This document shows, one piece after another, positions 31,936-41,536 of a stretch of 64,000 nt of DNA. The stretch is from positions 619,839-683,838 of the forward strand of contig NW_014577117.1 of NCBI RefSeq assembly GCF_000485595.1, given 5' to 3'. Position 1 is the first letter of the stretch, and the number at the start of each line of letters is the position of its first letter. Source of the stretch: Priapulus caudatus (Eukaryota; Priapulida; Priapulimorpha; Priapulimorphida; Priapulidae). The position numbers were made by a program, and so were the translations under genes. Under the pieces are notes generated by a model. That model searched no databases. It saw only the letters and a list, made by a program, of their open reading frames with translations, and was not told where the DNA came from.

Positions 31936-31977
31936 ACTACCAAACATATGCACACGCCATCGCGCAGGTCTAATTGC

Positions 31978-32485
31978 ATGAGAATCACTGAAGAACTGCT
32001 CCGTCAATCACGCGAAACGAAACGACGGCGAAATATACGGCTTATACACACGCAGCTAGGGCCTGCATACCTCCTAAATCCCATTGGTTGATACAAATCA
32101 CGTGCCTGTGAAAATACGTGACCCTAACCCTATTTAAGAAATAATAATTGAATTGTTGTAAAAATTATATGTTGTTATATATTTGCGTTAATTGGCGAAA
32201 AAGAGTTAAATGGATAAAGATAGCAAAATACAGAAAACAGGGGAAAAATTAAAAAACAGATGGGATTCGATCCAAGGACCTTTCAGCCATCACGTTCGTA
32301 CTCTAGGCGTTCGGCTATTATGGATCATTGGGTTTGTGGATTATGGATGTGCCTTGAATATGAGAACACTGTGACGTCATTGAGGAGTTTGAGGCACGTC
32401 GAAGCACGAGAATGACTGAAGAACTGATCCGGCAATGACGCGAAACGGAAGAGAAATTGAACGACCGCGAAATATACAGCTTATA
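31978..32485. repeat. Pair of about 70-base direct repeats
   Basis: 31978-32046 and 32405-32485 share GAGAATCACTGAAGAACTG, ACGCGAAACG and CGCGAAATATACAGCTTATACA-type sequence with small indels. The tRNA-like sequence lies between them. Confidence 0.8.
32255..32330 (-). ncRNA. tRNA-like sequence (SINE head or tRNA pseudogene)
   Basis: On the minus strand: TAGCCGAACGCCTAGAGTACG (box A-like), then GGATCGAATCC (box B; consensus GGTTCGANTCC), then a T6 run 7 bases on, a pol III terminator. The anticodon arm spacing resembles tRNA-derived SINE heads. No full cloverleaf was drawn. Confidence 0.5.
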
Positions 32486-32949
32486 CAGTATTAGCCATGA
32501 CCGTGTGGTGTGTGTGTACGACGGCCTTGTCACAGACTAACGGATACACAGACTGGACGAAACGCCCAAATAGTGTAATACAATTGAATGGTGGCGCCGC
32601 CCAGCGAATGAAGCGGTAGACTAAAAATGTGGCTCTATCATTAATTGTAATATTTCGACTGGAGTTTAATTCTACATTCGTGAATGTAGAACGTAAAATG
32701 TTAGTTTTGAAGTAGATTTTGCTCTATTAAACGTCTATACATTTAGTTTGACATGCATAACGATCATCCACACTGTATCACAGACTAATGCACAATACAC
32801 ACAATACATGACAATGCGTAATGTCCAGGCGGTATACTGTGCTACAGTCTGTAGTTTAATTTATTCCTTAGTCTATGAGCGGATTTGGTGAGATGTTTGT
32901 TTTTTCTAAGAAGAATAAAAATAATAAAGACGATATAAGCCTCGTCTAC

Positions 32950-33247
32950 ACGACGAAATTTAACTCGAGTTAAGCTAATGCGATTATGTAGCGTCTACAC
33001 GACAACACCCGAGAGCGTGTGTGTGTGTGCGTGCGTGCGTATCCAGGTACACGTGTGTGCATCAGTGCGTTGGTGCGTACGTGCGTGTGTGTACAGGTAC
33101 GCGTGCGTGGATGCATGTGCACGTAGACGTACGTCCGTGCCTGCGTGCGTGCATGCGTTCGTCTGTGTGTTTGCATGTAGACGTGCGTGCGTGCGTACCT
33201 GCATATGCACGTACACATGCGTGCATGCATGCGTGTGAACGTAGACG

Positions 33248-33283
<36 letters not shown>

Positions 33284-33295
33284 TGGAAGTTGCAA
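32950..33295. repeat. (TGCG)n-rich array and TTAACTCGAGTTAA motif
   Basis: TCGTCTACACGACGAAATTTAACTCGAGTTAAGC at 32943-32976 is a short palindromic repeat also seen at 45.9-46.1 kb. From 33015 a long GTGCGTGC array with ACGT interruptions runs to 33290. ORFs of Cys-Val-Arg-Ala or His-Thr-Ala-Arg on both strands are spurious. Confidence 0.9.
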
Positions 33296-33556
33296 ATTAG
33301 AAATCCGTGCAATTTGGACTCAAACCTTCAGAGTATCCTTAACTATTTAACGCATGTCATAGCGTGATGGGCTTGCCTAGGGCCACTACAGTAACACTCA
33401 CTACACGCGAGCGTCATAAGAAACGGTTACATGGTTTCTCGGACGCTCAGGCAAGGTCAGGAAGGTCTAAACACAGCCGTACAGTCGAGCACATCACATC
33501 ACACTCAGTAACGACAGAAGACGGTTAGCTCAGGAGCGCAGTGATAAAATATTAAC

Positions 33557-34758
33557 ATGTTATCTAGACTAATTGTGAAGGGGCGTGTGCAAGAGGCCAC
33601 GGACATCGTAAATGCTGAAAACGTGAGAACTATGCCTATCACGGATGTTCAGCCCACTTTCATCGGCGAAAACACGAGGGTGATCGCCCAAATCCTCAAA
33701 ATAAAGAAAGGTGGCTGTGGAAAAAAGAAAACGGTGACACGCGAGGGGGCCTTTGGAAAGGTTTTGAAGTTGGAGCACCCGTATGACAGACTGGTGCTGT
33801 GTAGGTGAGTATTGCTGAGACTCATGAGTGTTTTAAGTCGTATCGTAGGTATAAGAAGTTGCAACGACGATATGTGATGGTTTGTGTGAAATCTTTGAGA
33901 AAATACTGCATGCATCTGAATGATTGTGCGTGTTGTGCACAGAATTGTGAGACGATACATCAATTAGTTTACTAGTAAATTAGTCATTACATGTGACAGG
34001 AGATAACATTTTTAATATAGATTGGGTAAAAATATTTTCAAACAAATTCATTTCGTCTATGTAGACCTGACAAAATACATAATTACAGTGATTTATTGTT
34101 TGCACAGACATGTACCATGAAGTGTACAGTGGTTGTGAGTTGGATTTCTGAAATCTACTTATTTTATTCCGTTTGGAGTTGAAGATGATCTCATGAAATG
34201 TCTCATTCGACAACAGTATGAAAACTATAGCAGTACCAGTGCATGTACATATATGTATAAATAGAATTACAAAGCTGTGAGAAATGTAAGTGGAAATGTA
34301 GTGAGACATAGTCATTACTGACATATTGCCTAAGTAGTACATGTGATAAGTAAAATGTTTGTATTAAGTTCGGCCAAGTGCATTTGGGTTTCAATAGAAA
34401 TAGAAAAGTCGAATAAGCATATTTCTTTCTGTTTACAGAGACATCGCGGAATGCAGCCTGTTTTACATATACTGTAAAAACGACGCAAAGGCCATCGAGT
34501 TATTTCTGATGCGAGACTGTGCATGGACTGGACTTGCGATATGTATATTCGAGCCAGAGTACCTGGTGGCAGGAGTTCTGGCTATAAGTTCAGAACAGTC
34601 ACTCCTGCCTCTTGTGCAGCAGGATCTGGGCATGACAATGTCCCCCTACATCCCAGAATGGGCCACAACTAGTGAAGTGCAAGCTGGGAATACGCAGTGG
34701 CTACGCGTCGGGAACCGGTCGCCTAGCCTCGACGCTACGCATCCGGACATCGCACAGT
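33557..34758 (+). CDS. Unrecognised two-exon gene (190 aa)
   Basis: ATG at 33557 follows ATTAAC. Exon 1 (33557-33805) ends at a GTGAGT donor; exon 2 starts after TTCTGTTTACAG (34438) and restores the frame exactly (CR then DIAECSLF), ending at TGA 34756-34758. Protein about 190 residues: a lysine/glycine loop (KIKKGGCGKKKT) sits between beta-like segments (TRVIAQILKI; KVLKLEHPYDRLVLCRDI; GLAICIFEP), which gives an OB-fold-like look, but no family motif is clear. No signal peptide or membrane segment. It is the best candidate for a non-transposon gene, although it could be a transposon accessory ORF. A 3' exon beyond 35.4 kb is possible. Confidence 0.55.
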
Positions 34759-34916
34759 GATCTCGCCACTCGCGTACACGCATGATTGCGCAACGGGACA
34801 ATCTGTCTCTCTCTCTCTCTCCCCCCTTCTCTCTCTCTCTCTCTCTGACACCCTCTGTCTGTCTTATATACATCAACACACAGTGACAGAACACAATTAT
34901 CTCCTGTGTTTTGTTG

Positions 34917-34989
<73 letters not shown>

Positions 34990-35402
34990 TACGTGTGTGT
35001 GTACGTGTGTGTGTGTGTGTGTCAGCGTAGTTATGTGGGTTTGTAAGCTTGAAGGCAATATACTAATGACGTGCTGCGCACTAGATATGTCCCCGATTCT
35101 TTGATGAAGTACTAAACTAACATATTATCAATATGAGTCGGCATTCTCATACCTGGAGTGTGCCATTATACGGGTAGAATATCTAACGTCGTCATTCAGA
35201 TGTCATAAATCTAAGTTGTCATCGGTAGGCGCTGACACACGTGTGTGCGTGTGTGTCTAGTTGAGAAACAATGTTATCAGGTAAGAATTGGACGATACGT
35301 TAGTTCCTACTGTTAATGTGAAAAAATTGCGACACAAATGTGAAAAAATTCTTGCACATTTCAATCAATGACCAATGCAGTTATGTATTTTTCATTTCGC
35401 AG
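34759..35402. repeat. (TC)n and (TG)n microsatellites
   Basis: CT-rich tract 34803-34860, then a pure (GT)n of about 70 bases from 34917 to 34988, with imperfect GT to 35025. The rest to 35402 holds nothing recognised. Confidence 0.95.
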
Positions 35403-35879
35403 ATAGGCGCCAAGGAATTGGTGGAGCACCTGGGAGTGCGGGCAGCTTGCCAGGAGGTTGTCACACACTACAGAGAGGCCGGTGTTGGATGGACAATCTG
35501 CGGATGATTCAAACCTGGATTTGCACCTGGTGCAGAGGTACCAAAGGAACCGAAGCTCCACATTTCGCACATCCGTCCAGAGCGGGTGCTGGAGGATGCA
35601 CCAAGATACAGATGCCCAGCACCACCTGCAGTAGCAGAACACGAGCTGCAGCTGGCGTTTCCGCAGCAGCCACAGGCAAATGTAGGTGGAGGGAGAGCAA
35701 GGGGCGATGGAGGTGGAGCGAGGGGGGCAGGAAGAGGCGTGGCTGCAGGCGCAATAAGAGGTGGAGATGCGGGTGCAGGAAGAGTTGGAGATGCGGGTGC
35801 AGGAAGAGGTGGAGATGCGGGTGCAGGAAGAGGCGGGGCTGCGGGTGCAGGACGAGGGGTAGATGCGGTCACCCAATAA
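35403..35879 (+). pseudogene. Gly/Ala/Arg-repeat ORF with an in-frame TGA
   Basis: After TTTCATTTCGCAG (acceptor-like) one frame is open to a TAA at 35877-35879, apart from a TGA at 35505-35507. The first part reads IGAKELVEHLGVRAACQEVV (34 codons); after the stop the same frame continues through LHISHIRPERVLEDAPRYRC to a tail of four 24-base repeats (unit GGDAGAGR) plus degenerate units, an RGG-like low-complexity tail of the sort that binds RNA. Internal ATG at 35586. It may be the 3' exon of the gene at 33.56 kb or a separate broken gene. No family recognised. Confidence 0.5.
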
Positions 35880-36727
35880 CTGAAAGGTGTGAAAGCATAG
35901 TGCGTGCAGTGTCATAGGAGTATATATTTGAGTGCAGCAGTGTTCTTTTCTTTGTTTGTTCGATAGCACATCCATGTAAAAAATGTTACTAAATTAAATG
36001 ATTTATCTCGTTGGCCTGTCACTTTTGTAGTTGGACTTATTTATTTTGTTACTGAACAAAAATGTCGCATTTCTTTCCGAAAATTGTGTGACGGCAAGGA
36101 GTAGCGTAATGAACATTTCCACGAAGACATACATTGTGCAAAATACTGATCGCTGGTGACTTTGACTTTGGCCATTTAATACATATTGAAGATATATACA
36201 TGTACATTGTGGAAAATACTGATCGACCTTGACATAGGCGACGTCATACAAATATAACACATACATTGTGCAAAATACTGATCGCTAGTGACCTTGACAT
36301 TGGTAAGGTCATACATATTGAAAACATACATTGTGGCAAATACTGATCGCCAGGCTTTTGTGTTTCTAGCAGAAACAATAACTGCAGGGGTCACACGCAT
36401 TTTTACATCAAAACGAAGCCACTCTGCTGGAGGGCGGTCAACCTTGGCTGAAAAGTCCTTTTGCACAACTTTTCAGATAGTGTGCGTTGAGTGGCGCAAT
36501 CGTCGTTGCAATCAAACTGTAGTCGTTAGTTTTAAAACATTTAAAAAAAAATTATAATGGTGATTGAACCATGGAATTTTTGATGTAATGTAATTTTAAC
36601 CTAAATCAACTGAAAATAACCCTAGCACCTATAGACTCAAGTTTTCCTTTAATGTAAAAATGTAAAAATGTCATAACCTATGTATCTTGTGTTTCTTTAC
36701 TTTTAGGTTAAAATTACATCACTGAAA
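35880..36727. repeat. Spacer with 70-base tandem repeats and repeat R3 inverse copy
   Basis: 36125-36350 holds about three tandem copies of a unit containing ACATACATTGTG(C/G)AAAATACTGATCG...TGACCTTGACAT. From 36430 to 36640 lies the inverse copy of R3 (30590-30800). Confidence 0.85.
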
Positions 36728-37971
36728 ATGGTGCACTGCCCTGCCCGTCGCATCGTGGAGGACGTGCTGTTAAGCAACAATGAACCTGGAGGGCTCAGGA
36801 TGAAACTGGATAATTTAAAGCGTCTGGCGAACAATGTCCGAGAAGACCTTAGACCAGCAGAACCATGGACAGTTGATTTTGACTCTTGAGGTAAGTCAAA
36901 TTCAGAAAAATTTAATACACAGATAAGGATGAATATAATAATGAACACTGATACTGACCAAAAATCATCTGTGTTCGGTACCGAATATACCGATATAATG
37001 ATAATGGAATTTCATCATTTCTACTACTGTTCAGCTAAAATAGACTTTTCTTTGTGTCATACTGCATAGTTATTTTATTTTTATTTAATCAGATAACATG
37101 TATTTTATAGATAGACACAGACTATTTAAAAAGTGAGGCGTTCCTCATCGGGGAACCTCATCTTTGCGTCCCCAAACCAGCTAGCATTACTCCGGAATGC
37201 AAAGCGTTGGTTTTGTGACGGGACGTTTAAGATCGTCGCCGCCCCCTTCCAGTAAATATGGTCGATCCACGCCTTCATACAAAAAGGCGCCAGCATTTTA
37301 AGCAGATTCCGCTCGTGTTTTTTCTCATGTCTAGGAGAAAGATAAGACTATGTAGCGGTAAATATTTTGTATCCTTTCCGTCTTTTAATTTGATACTGGC
37401 ACTTCATCTAGTGAGCTGTCTGCCTGTCTGACTGTGTATGTTTTTTTGGAAAACATTTCTTGCATAGTGCGAGGTATTGCTGTGTACATTCTAAACTTAT
37501 GCATATAGTTATCTTAATCTCTTCTTAAGTTCTTGTACAACATTTCAATTTAATTTAAAATTTAATCCAACAAATTTATACATGTTAACTGTTTTACATG
37601 AAATGTGCTTGAGTGGTTCACACTGTTTCAATACTTTTTAACAGATGCCTGGAAAGGAATCCGTGAGGAATTTCCTAACACCAACATCAAGGGATGTACC
37701 TTCCATTTCAGACACAGGAGCTGGGACTCAAGACCACGTATAGCCTCCCTCGACAGGATTACCGCTACATAAGGAGTCTAATGGCATTGCCATTTCTTCC
37801 AGCAGCTGACATCCTGCCAGGATTTCAACAACTTCAAACAAGGGCAACATCGCCTCAACTAAAAAAAACTAGTGCAATACATCAGTGAAAGCTGGCTAAG
37901 AAATCCGTTGTGGCAACCAACTAATTGGAATATTTACGACCTGACCATCAGGACAAACAATGATGTTGAAG
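36728..37971 (+). pseudogene. MULE transposase relic
   Basis: A first block (36728-36889) reads MVHCPARRIVEDVLLSNN and NNVREDLRPAEPW, which corresponds to the segment just ahead of the MULE catalytic domain. The catalytic exons with the first two Asp are missing. An exon at 37645-37971 (acceptor TTTTTAACAG, donor GGTAAAT) reads EEFPNTNIKGCTFHF (C-x2-H), then in shifted frames QELGLKTTYSL, LMALPFLPAADI, LVQYISESWL and TIRTNNDVEG. The order and motifs match animal MULE domain proteins. Two frameshifts. 37000-37640 holds no coding signal. Confidence 0.82.
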
Positions 37972-38273
37972 GTAAATAGTTTTAATTTAGACAGTTATCA
38001 GTTATTTGTCTTATCTCATGCAACAGCAGGTGAAAAGTGTGTGAAACCGTGTCGTTTTCAAAGAACATTTGTGAAGAACACATACGATTTTCAGGTAAAC
38101 TGCTGGTCTCATATGACTAAGGGAGAATCAAAGATTAAAACAAGATAAAGCTTGAATAGATTTATTCACATATTAATAGAATAAATTAAAGTTGAAAACT
38201 GCCAAAGCAGGTTGTAAAACAGTGTCATGCTCTTTTTCTATTATGGATTCTTGATAGTAATATAGTATTTACG
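37972..38273. other. Spacer before the Gypsy LTR
   Basis: Nothing recognised. Confidence 0.5.
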
Positions 38274-38527
38274 TGTTATACTAGTTCCTGATTCACCTTG
38301 CAGGTATAGGTTAGTTGCTGTTCAAGTTTCAGCGTCACTTCCACTTGGCAGCTTGCTTTCATATTACTATCTTAAATATATTATTACTATTACTACCTAT
38401 TGTTTGGGATAAACATTAACGATTGGTCCCCGGTTCCCGCTATATGTAGGCAGCCATTGTCATCCTGTCGATGAATAAACGTGTTGTGTAATTCACGTCA
38501 TGTTTCATTAGTAATGAATATGAAACA
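38274..38527 (+). repeat. Short 5' LTR of a Gypsy element (tentative)
   Basis: TGTTATACTAG start, GAAACA end, with AATAAA near 38473 in GATGAATAAACGTG. It is directly followed by the primer-binding site. The 3' LTR is missing, so the left boundary is inferred from the TG alone. Confidence 0.6.
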
Positions 38528-38545
38528 TGGTGTCAGAAGTGGGAT
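38528..38545 (+). promoter_or_regulatory. tRNA primer-binding site
   Basis: TGGTGTCAGAAGTGGGAT begins with TGG (complement of CCA) immediately after the LTR end. Such a site occurs in many invertebrate Gypsy elements; probably tRNA-Leu type. Confidence 0.8.
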
Positions 38546-38598
38546 CTAGAATCTGCTATCTGAGAGACACCAGATCGTAGAACAGGCGCAATAACAGA

Positions 38599-40510
38599 TT
38601 GGTCTCGAAGTTTAATCCGCCGGACAAGTTCAACTTTCTAACGCAAATTGAGTGGCCCGAATGGAAGCAGCAATTTTCGCGCTACAGAGTGGCTACGAAG
38701 CTCGGCAAGGAGGACGCCGAAGTGCAGATAAGTTCTCTGATCTACGCCATGGTGAGCGAGACGGGACACATTTTAAACTCATTCCGATTTGCCAGTGAAG
38801 ATGACGCTGCACACTATGATAAAGTCTTGAAGAAATATGACGAGTATTTTAATCCGAAAAAGAACATCATACATGAACGGGCTAGATTTCACCTACGATG
38901 TCAAGGCCAAGGTGAATCCATAAAAGTATTCGTGCGCAACTTACACGAGATTGCAGAACATTGTAACTTCGATAATAAAGGAAATTACTGATAAGGAACT
39001 TTCAGAGAAATTACTGTTACAATCCGACCTAACACTGGACAAAGCTGTAGACACGGCTAGAAACTCTGAATGAACCGCTGGTGAAATGAAAGCCAACAAT
39101 CACAGCGCGGTCGTGGAACTGGTTATTATAAGGGAGGTAACCACGGCAGTACTTGCAAGGCGTATCAGCACAGTCAACGGACTGAGACGTGTAGTAGATG
39201 TGGCTGTGATCATGGTGATGGGACGAGGTGCCCAGCCAAGGGACAAACATGTGGGAAATGCAGGAGAATGAACCATTTCGCGAAGTGTTGTCATAGCACT
39301 AATACATGTAGGAACATACACGAGGTCACTGAAGGTGCGTGTGCAGACGATAGTGGTGCAGACTCATTCTTCTTGGGGTCTGTAACTACTTGTGAAAATG
39401 AAGCTGACGCATGGAACATTAAATTGAAATTAAGCAACAAGGGACTGAACAAGAGGGTCACGTTCGAGATTGATACGGGAGTTGACACATCAGTGATCAC
39501 TGAGTCTGTGTATGTGTTGCCATGGAAACCAACACTTCAACCAGTAAGTTCGATGCTGCAGATCCCTGGTGGTGTGTTGGCATGTTTATTGCTAAAACAA
39601 AAGTGAGTAGAATATCAGTTCCACATCCACGTCGTACAAGGCGTACACAGCAACTTACTGGGCAGAAGTGTAGCTCATTGGATGGGACTGGTGTTAAAGG
39701 TCGAAGACGTCCGAGCACTCCGATGTGATATATTCGGAGATCATGGGTGTATTAAAGGACCGCCAGTAAAGATCACACTAAAGGATGATAATAAGCCGCA
39801 CTGTATTACAACTGCACGTCGAATACCGTTCCCACTCATGCCTAAAGTGGAGGCAGAGCTACAGAGAATGGAACGTCAGGGTGTCATCGTCCAGGAAACG
39901 GAACCGACAGACTGGTGTGTGTCCATGGTTCCTGTGATTAAGAAGAACATTGATGTTCACATTTGCGTTGACCTTAAAAGGCTGAACCAAGCCGTGAAAC
40001 ACAAATATTACATGCTACCAAATCTGGATGAGATATATCGGCGAAACTGTGTGGATCGAGTTTTCTCGAAACTGGACGCTTCCAGTGGATTCCACCAGTT
40101 ACCATTGGCGGCAGAGAGTTGCTGCCTCACGACATTTATAACACCATTTGGCAGATTCTGCTTTCGTTTTGTTCCGTTCGGGATTACATCCACCCAGAAA
40201 TCTTCCAGAGGAGAATGTCAGAACTGTTATCGGACATGTTAAAGTTAAATCCTTCCCGCGCCTACATGGCGCATAGGGTGGTGCCTATCTCCGTTTCAGT
40301 AACCCTGAGGCCCATTATTGGACATAGACGGTGCCAAAACAATCATGGACGACATTCTGATCTATGGTCGCACTATAGAGGAGCATGACGGGAGACTTGA
40401 ACGCACTCAACAGAGTCCAAGAGTCAGGCTTGAAGCTGAACTGCGACAAGTGAGTACCGAAAAGAGATAATTGAATATTTCGGCCACGTAATCAGCAGTG
40501 AAGGAATTAG
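38599..40510 (+). pseudogene. Ty3/Gypsy gag-pol, 3'-truncated
   Basis: Gag (38599-38991, 130 codons: KFNPPDKFNFLTQIEWPEW; RARFHLRCQGQGESIKVF), then a stop; a DKELSEKLL stretch, zinc knuckles (CSRCGCDHGDGTRC; CGKCRRMNHFAKCC) near 39190-39295, protease FEIDTGVDTSVI (39464-39500), and RT (39682-40242: RRIPFPLMPKVEAELQRM; FSKLDASSGFHQLPL; TPFGRFCFRFVPFGI). Motif C appears as IMDDILIYG at 40335-40375 in another frame. It ends near 40510 (EYFGHVISSEGI), so thumb, RNase H and integrase are absent. Multiple shifts; no intact ORF. Confidence 0.93.
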
Positions 40511-41536
40511 TCCGAGTTGTTATTAATTTGTTTCATCAGAAAGGAATTCAAATGTTTTCATATTTTATGTGCTCAGCTTCTGGACTGGATGAAATCAACA
40601 ACAGAAACACAGAGATTGTGCCAAAAAGTAATGCAGTTGCTTTTGAAAATGATAGTAAAAAAAGCAACAATTCCATAAAAAAGTACCATTCATTCATAGT
40701 GTTGTGTAAAATGCCAACACCATCACACTTTACCTTTAATAATCAATTATATATACTTCCAACATGCTTAATGCAGGGGTTGAATCCACAGGGGCCGGCA
40801 GGCCCGATGCCCGTATTTTAAGGCTTGGGCCTGACATTTCTAATACTAGCAAGCCCACAGGCACTTGGGACAGAGTCAGTAAAAACTGAAAATAATATGA
40901 ACACACATTCACAAATAGGCCCTACTGCCGTACCCCTCTGTTACAGTTCCACTGTTGCGACACTGTATATCAACTTTCCTTCATAAAATTTAAAAACCTA
41001 TGTAAAAACTAACGCCGAACGCTCCCGCACTCGCCGCTGCGAGTGTGCTGTGGACGCTATGATGATAATATATATAGAGAAGGTAGGAAACTCCGTTTGC
41101 GCAATTTGCGACGATCACTCCTCGATTCTTTCACATTTCACAAACTTGTCAGGCACCTACCACCTCCATCTTGGGTTCGTTCTGCCCTCTATAGTCCACT
41201 GAACAAAAATATGTAACTACCGTGGCCGAGAAGTGCCGCTTTGCTTTGTAATGTGACTTCAAACTCAGAAGTCCCGCCGTTTGTGCTGATTCATCAAAAA
41301 TGTATACGATTCACGATTCCAATCGGCCCCGGTAGTCGAGGGCGCCGCGGAGCGCGATTGGCTGCAGGCGGGACGCGTCATAAGCAGCCGTGATTTGTTT
41401 ACTTGGATACCATAGGCAGCGAAATAACGTGGGGAATTTGAAATCAGGAATACGAAGAACAATAAATAATTATGGCGTTGCAAGATAGGACAAACGCGTT
41501 TGATACTGGACAATGGTAATTATCAAGTACAACATA
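40511..41536. other. Non-coding, with repeat R4 copy 1
   Basis: 40511-40790 holds nothing recognised. The rest is repeat R4 and its flank. Confidence 0.6.
40855..41412 (+). repeat. Dispersed repeat R4, copy 1
   Basis: 40857-40975 matches 49600-49715 (GACAGAGTCAGTAAAAACT; TTACAGTTCCACTGTTGC) and 40990-41412 matches 52268-52762 (AACCTATGTAAAAACTAACGCCG; ATAATATATATAGAGAAGGT; AAATTTGAC-free core to TTTGTTTACTTGG). In this copy both halves are contiguous. Confidence 0.92.

Larger units (their letters stand above)
30371..33556. other. Gene-free 3.2-kb repeat cluster
   Basis: Holds inverse copies of repeats R3 (30590-30800), R2 (31385-31590) and R1 (31700-31935), a 32-bp-arm hairpin, a pair of 70-base direct repeats, a tRNA-like sequence and a (TGCG)n array. 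No protein recognised. Confidence 0.8.

Noticed and set aside
32978-33350. Overlapping Cys-Val-Arg-Ala ORFs on plus and His-Thr-Ala-Arg ORFs on minus
   Set aside because: They are translations of a (TGCG)n array, which has no stop in any frame.
34757-35104. 115-codon Val/Cys-rich ORF
   Set aside because: It is a (GT)n dinucleotide run.
35468-35872. Minus-strand Pro/Ala-rich ORF
   Set aside because: Antisense shadow of the Gly/Ala/Arg repeats on the plus strand.
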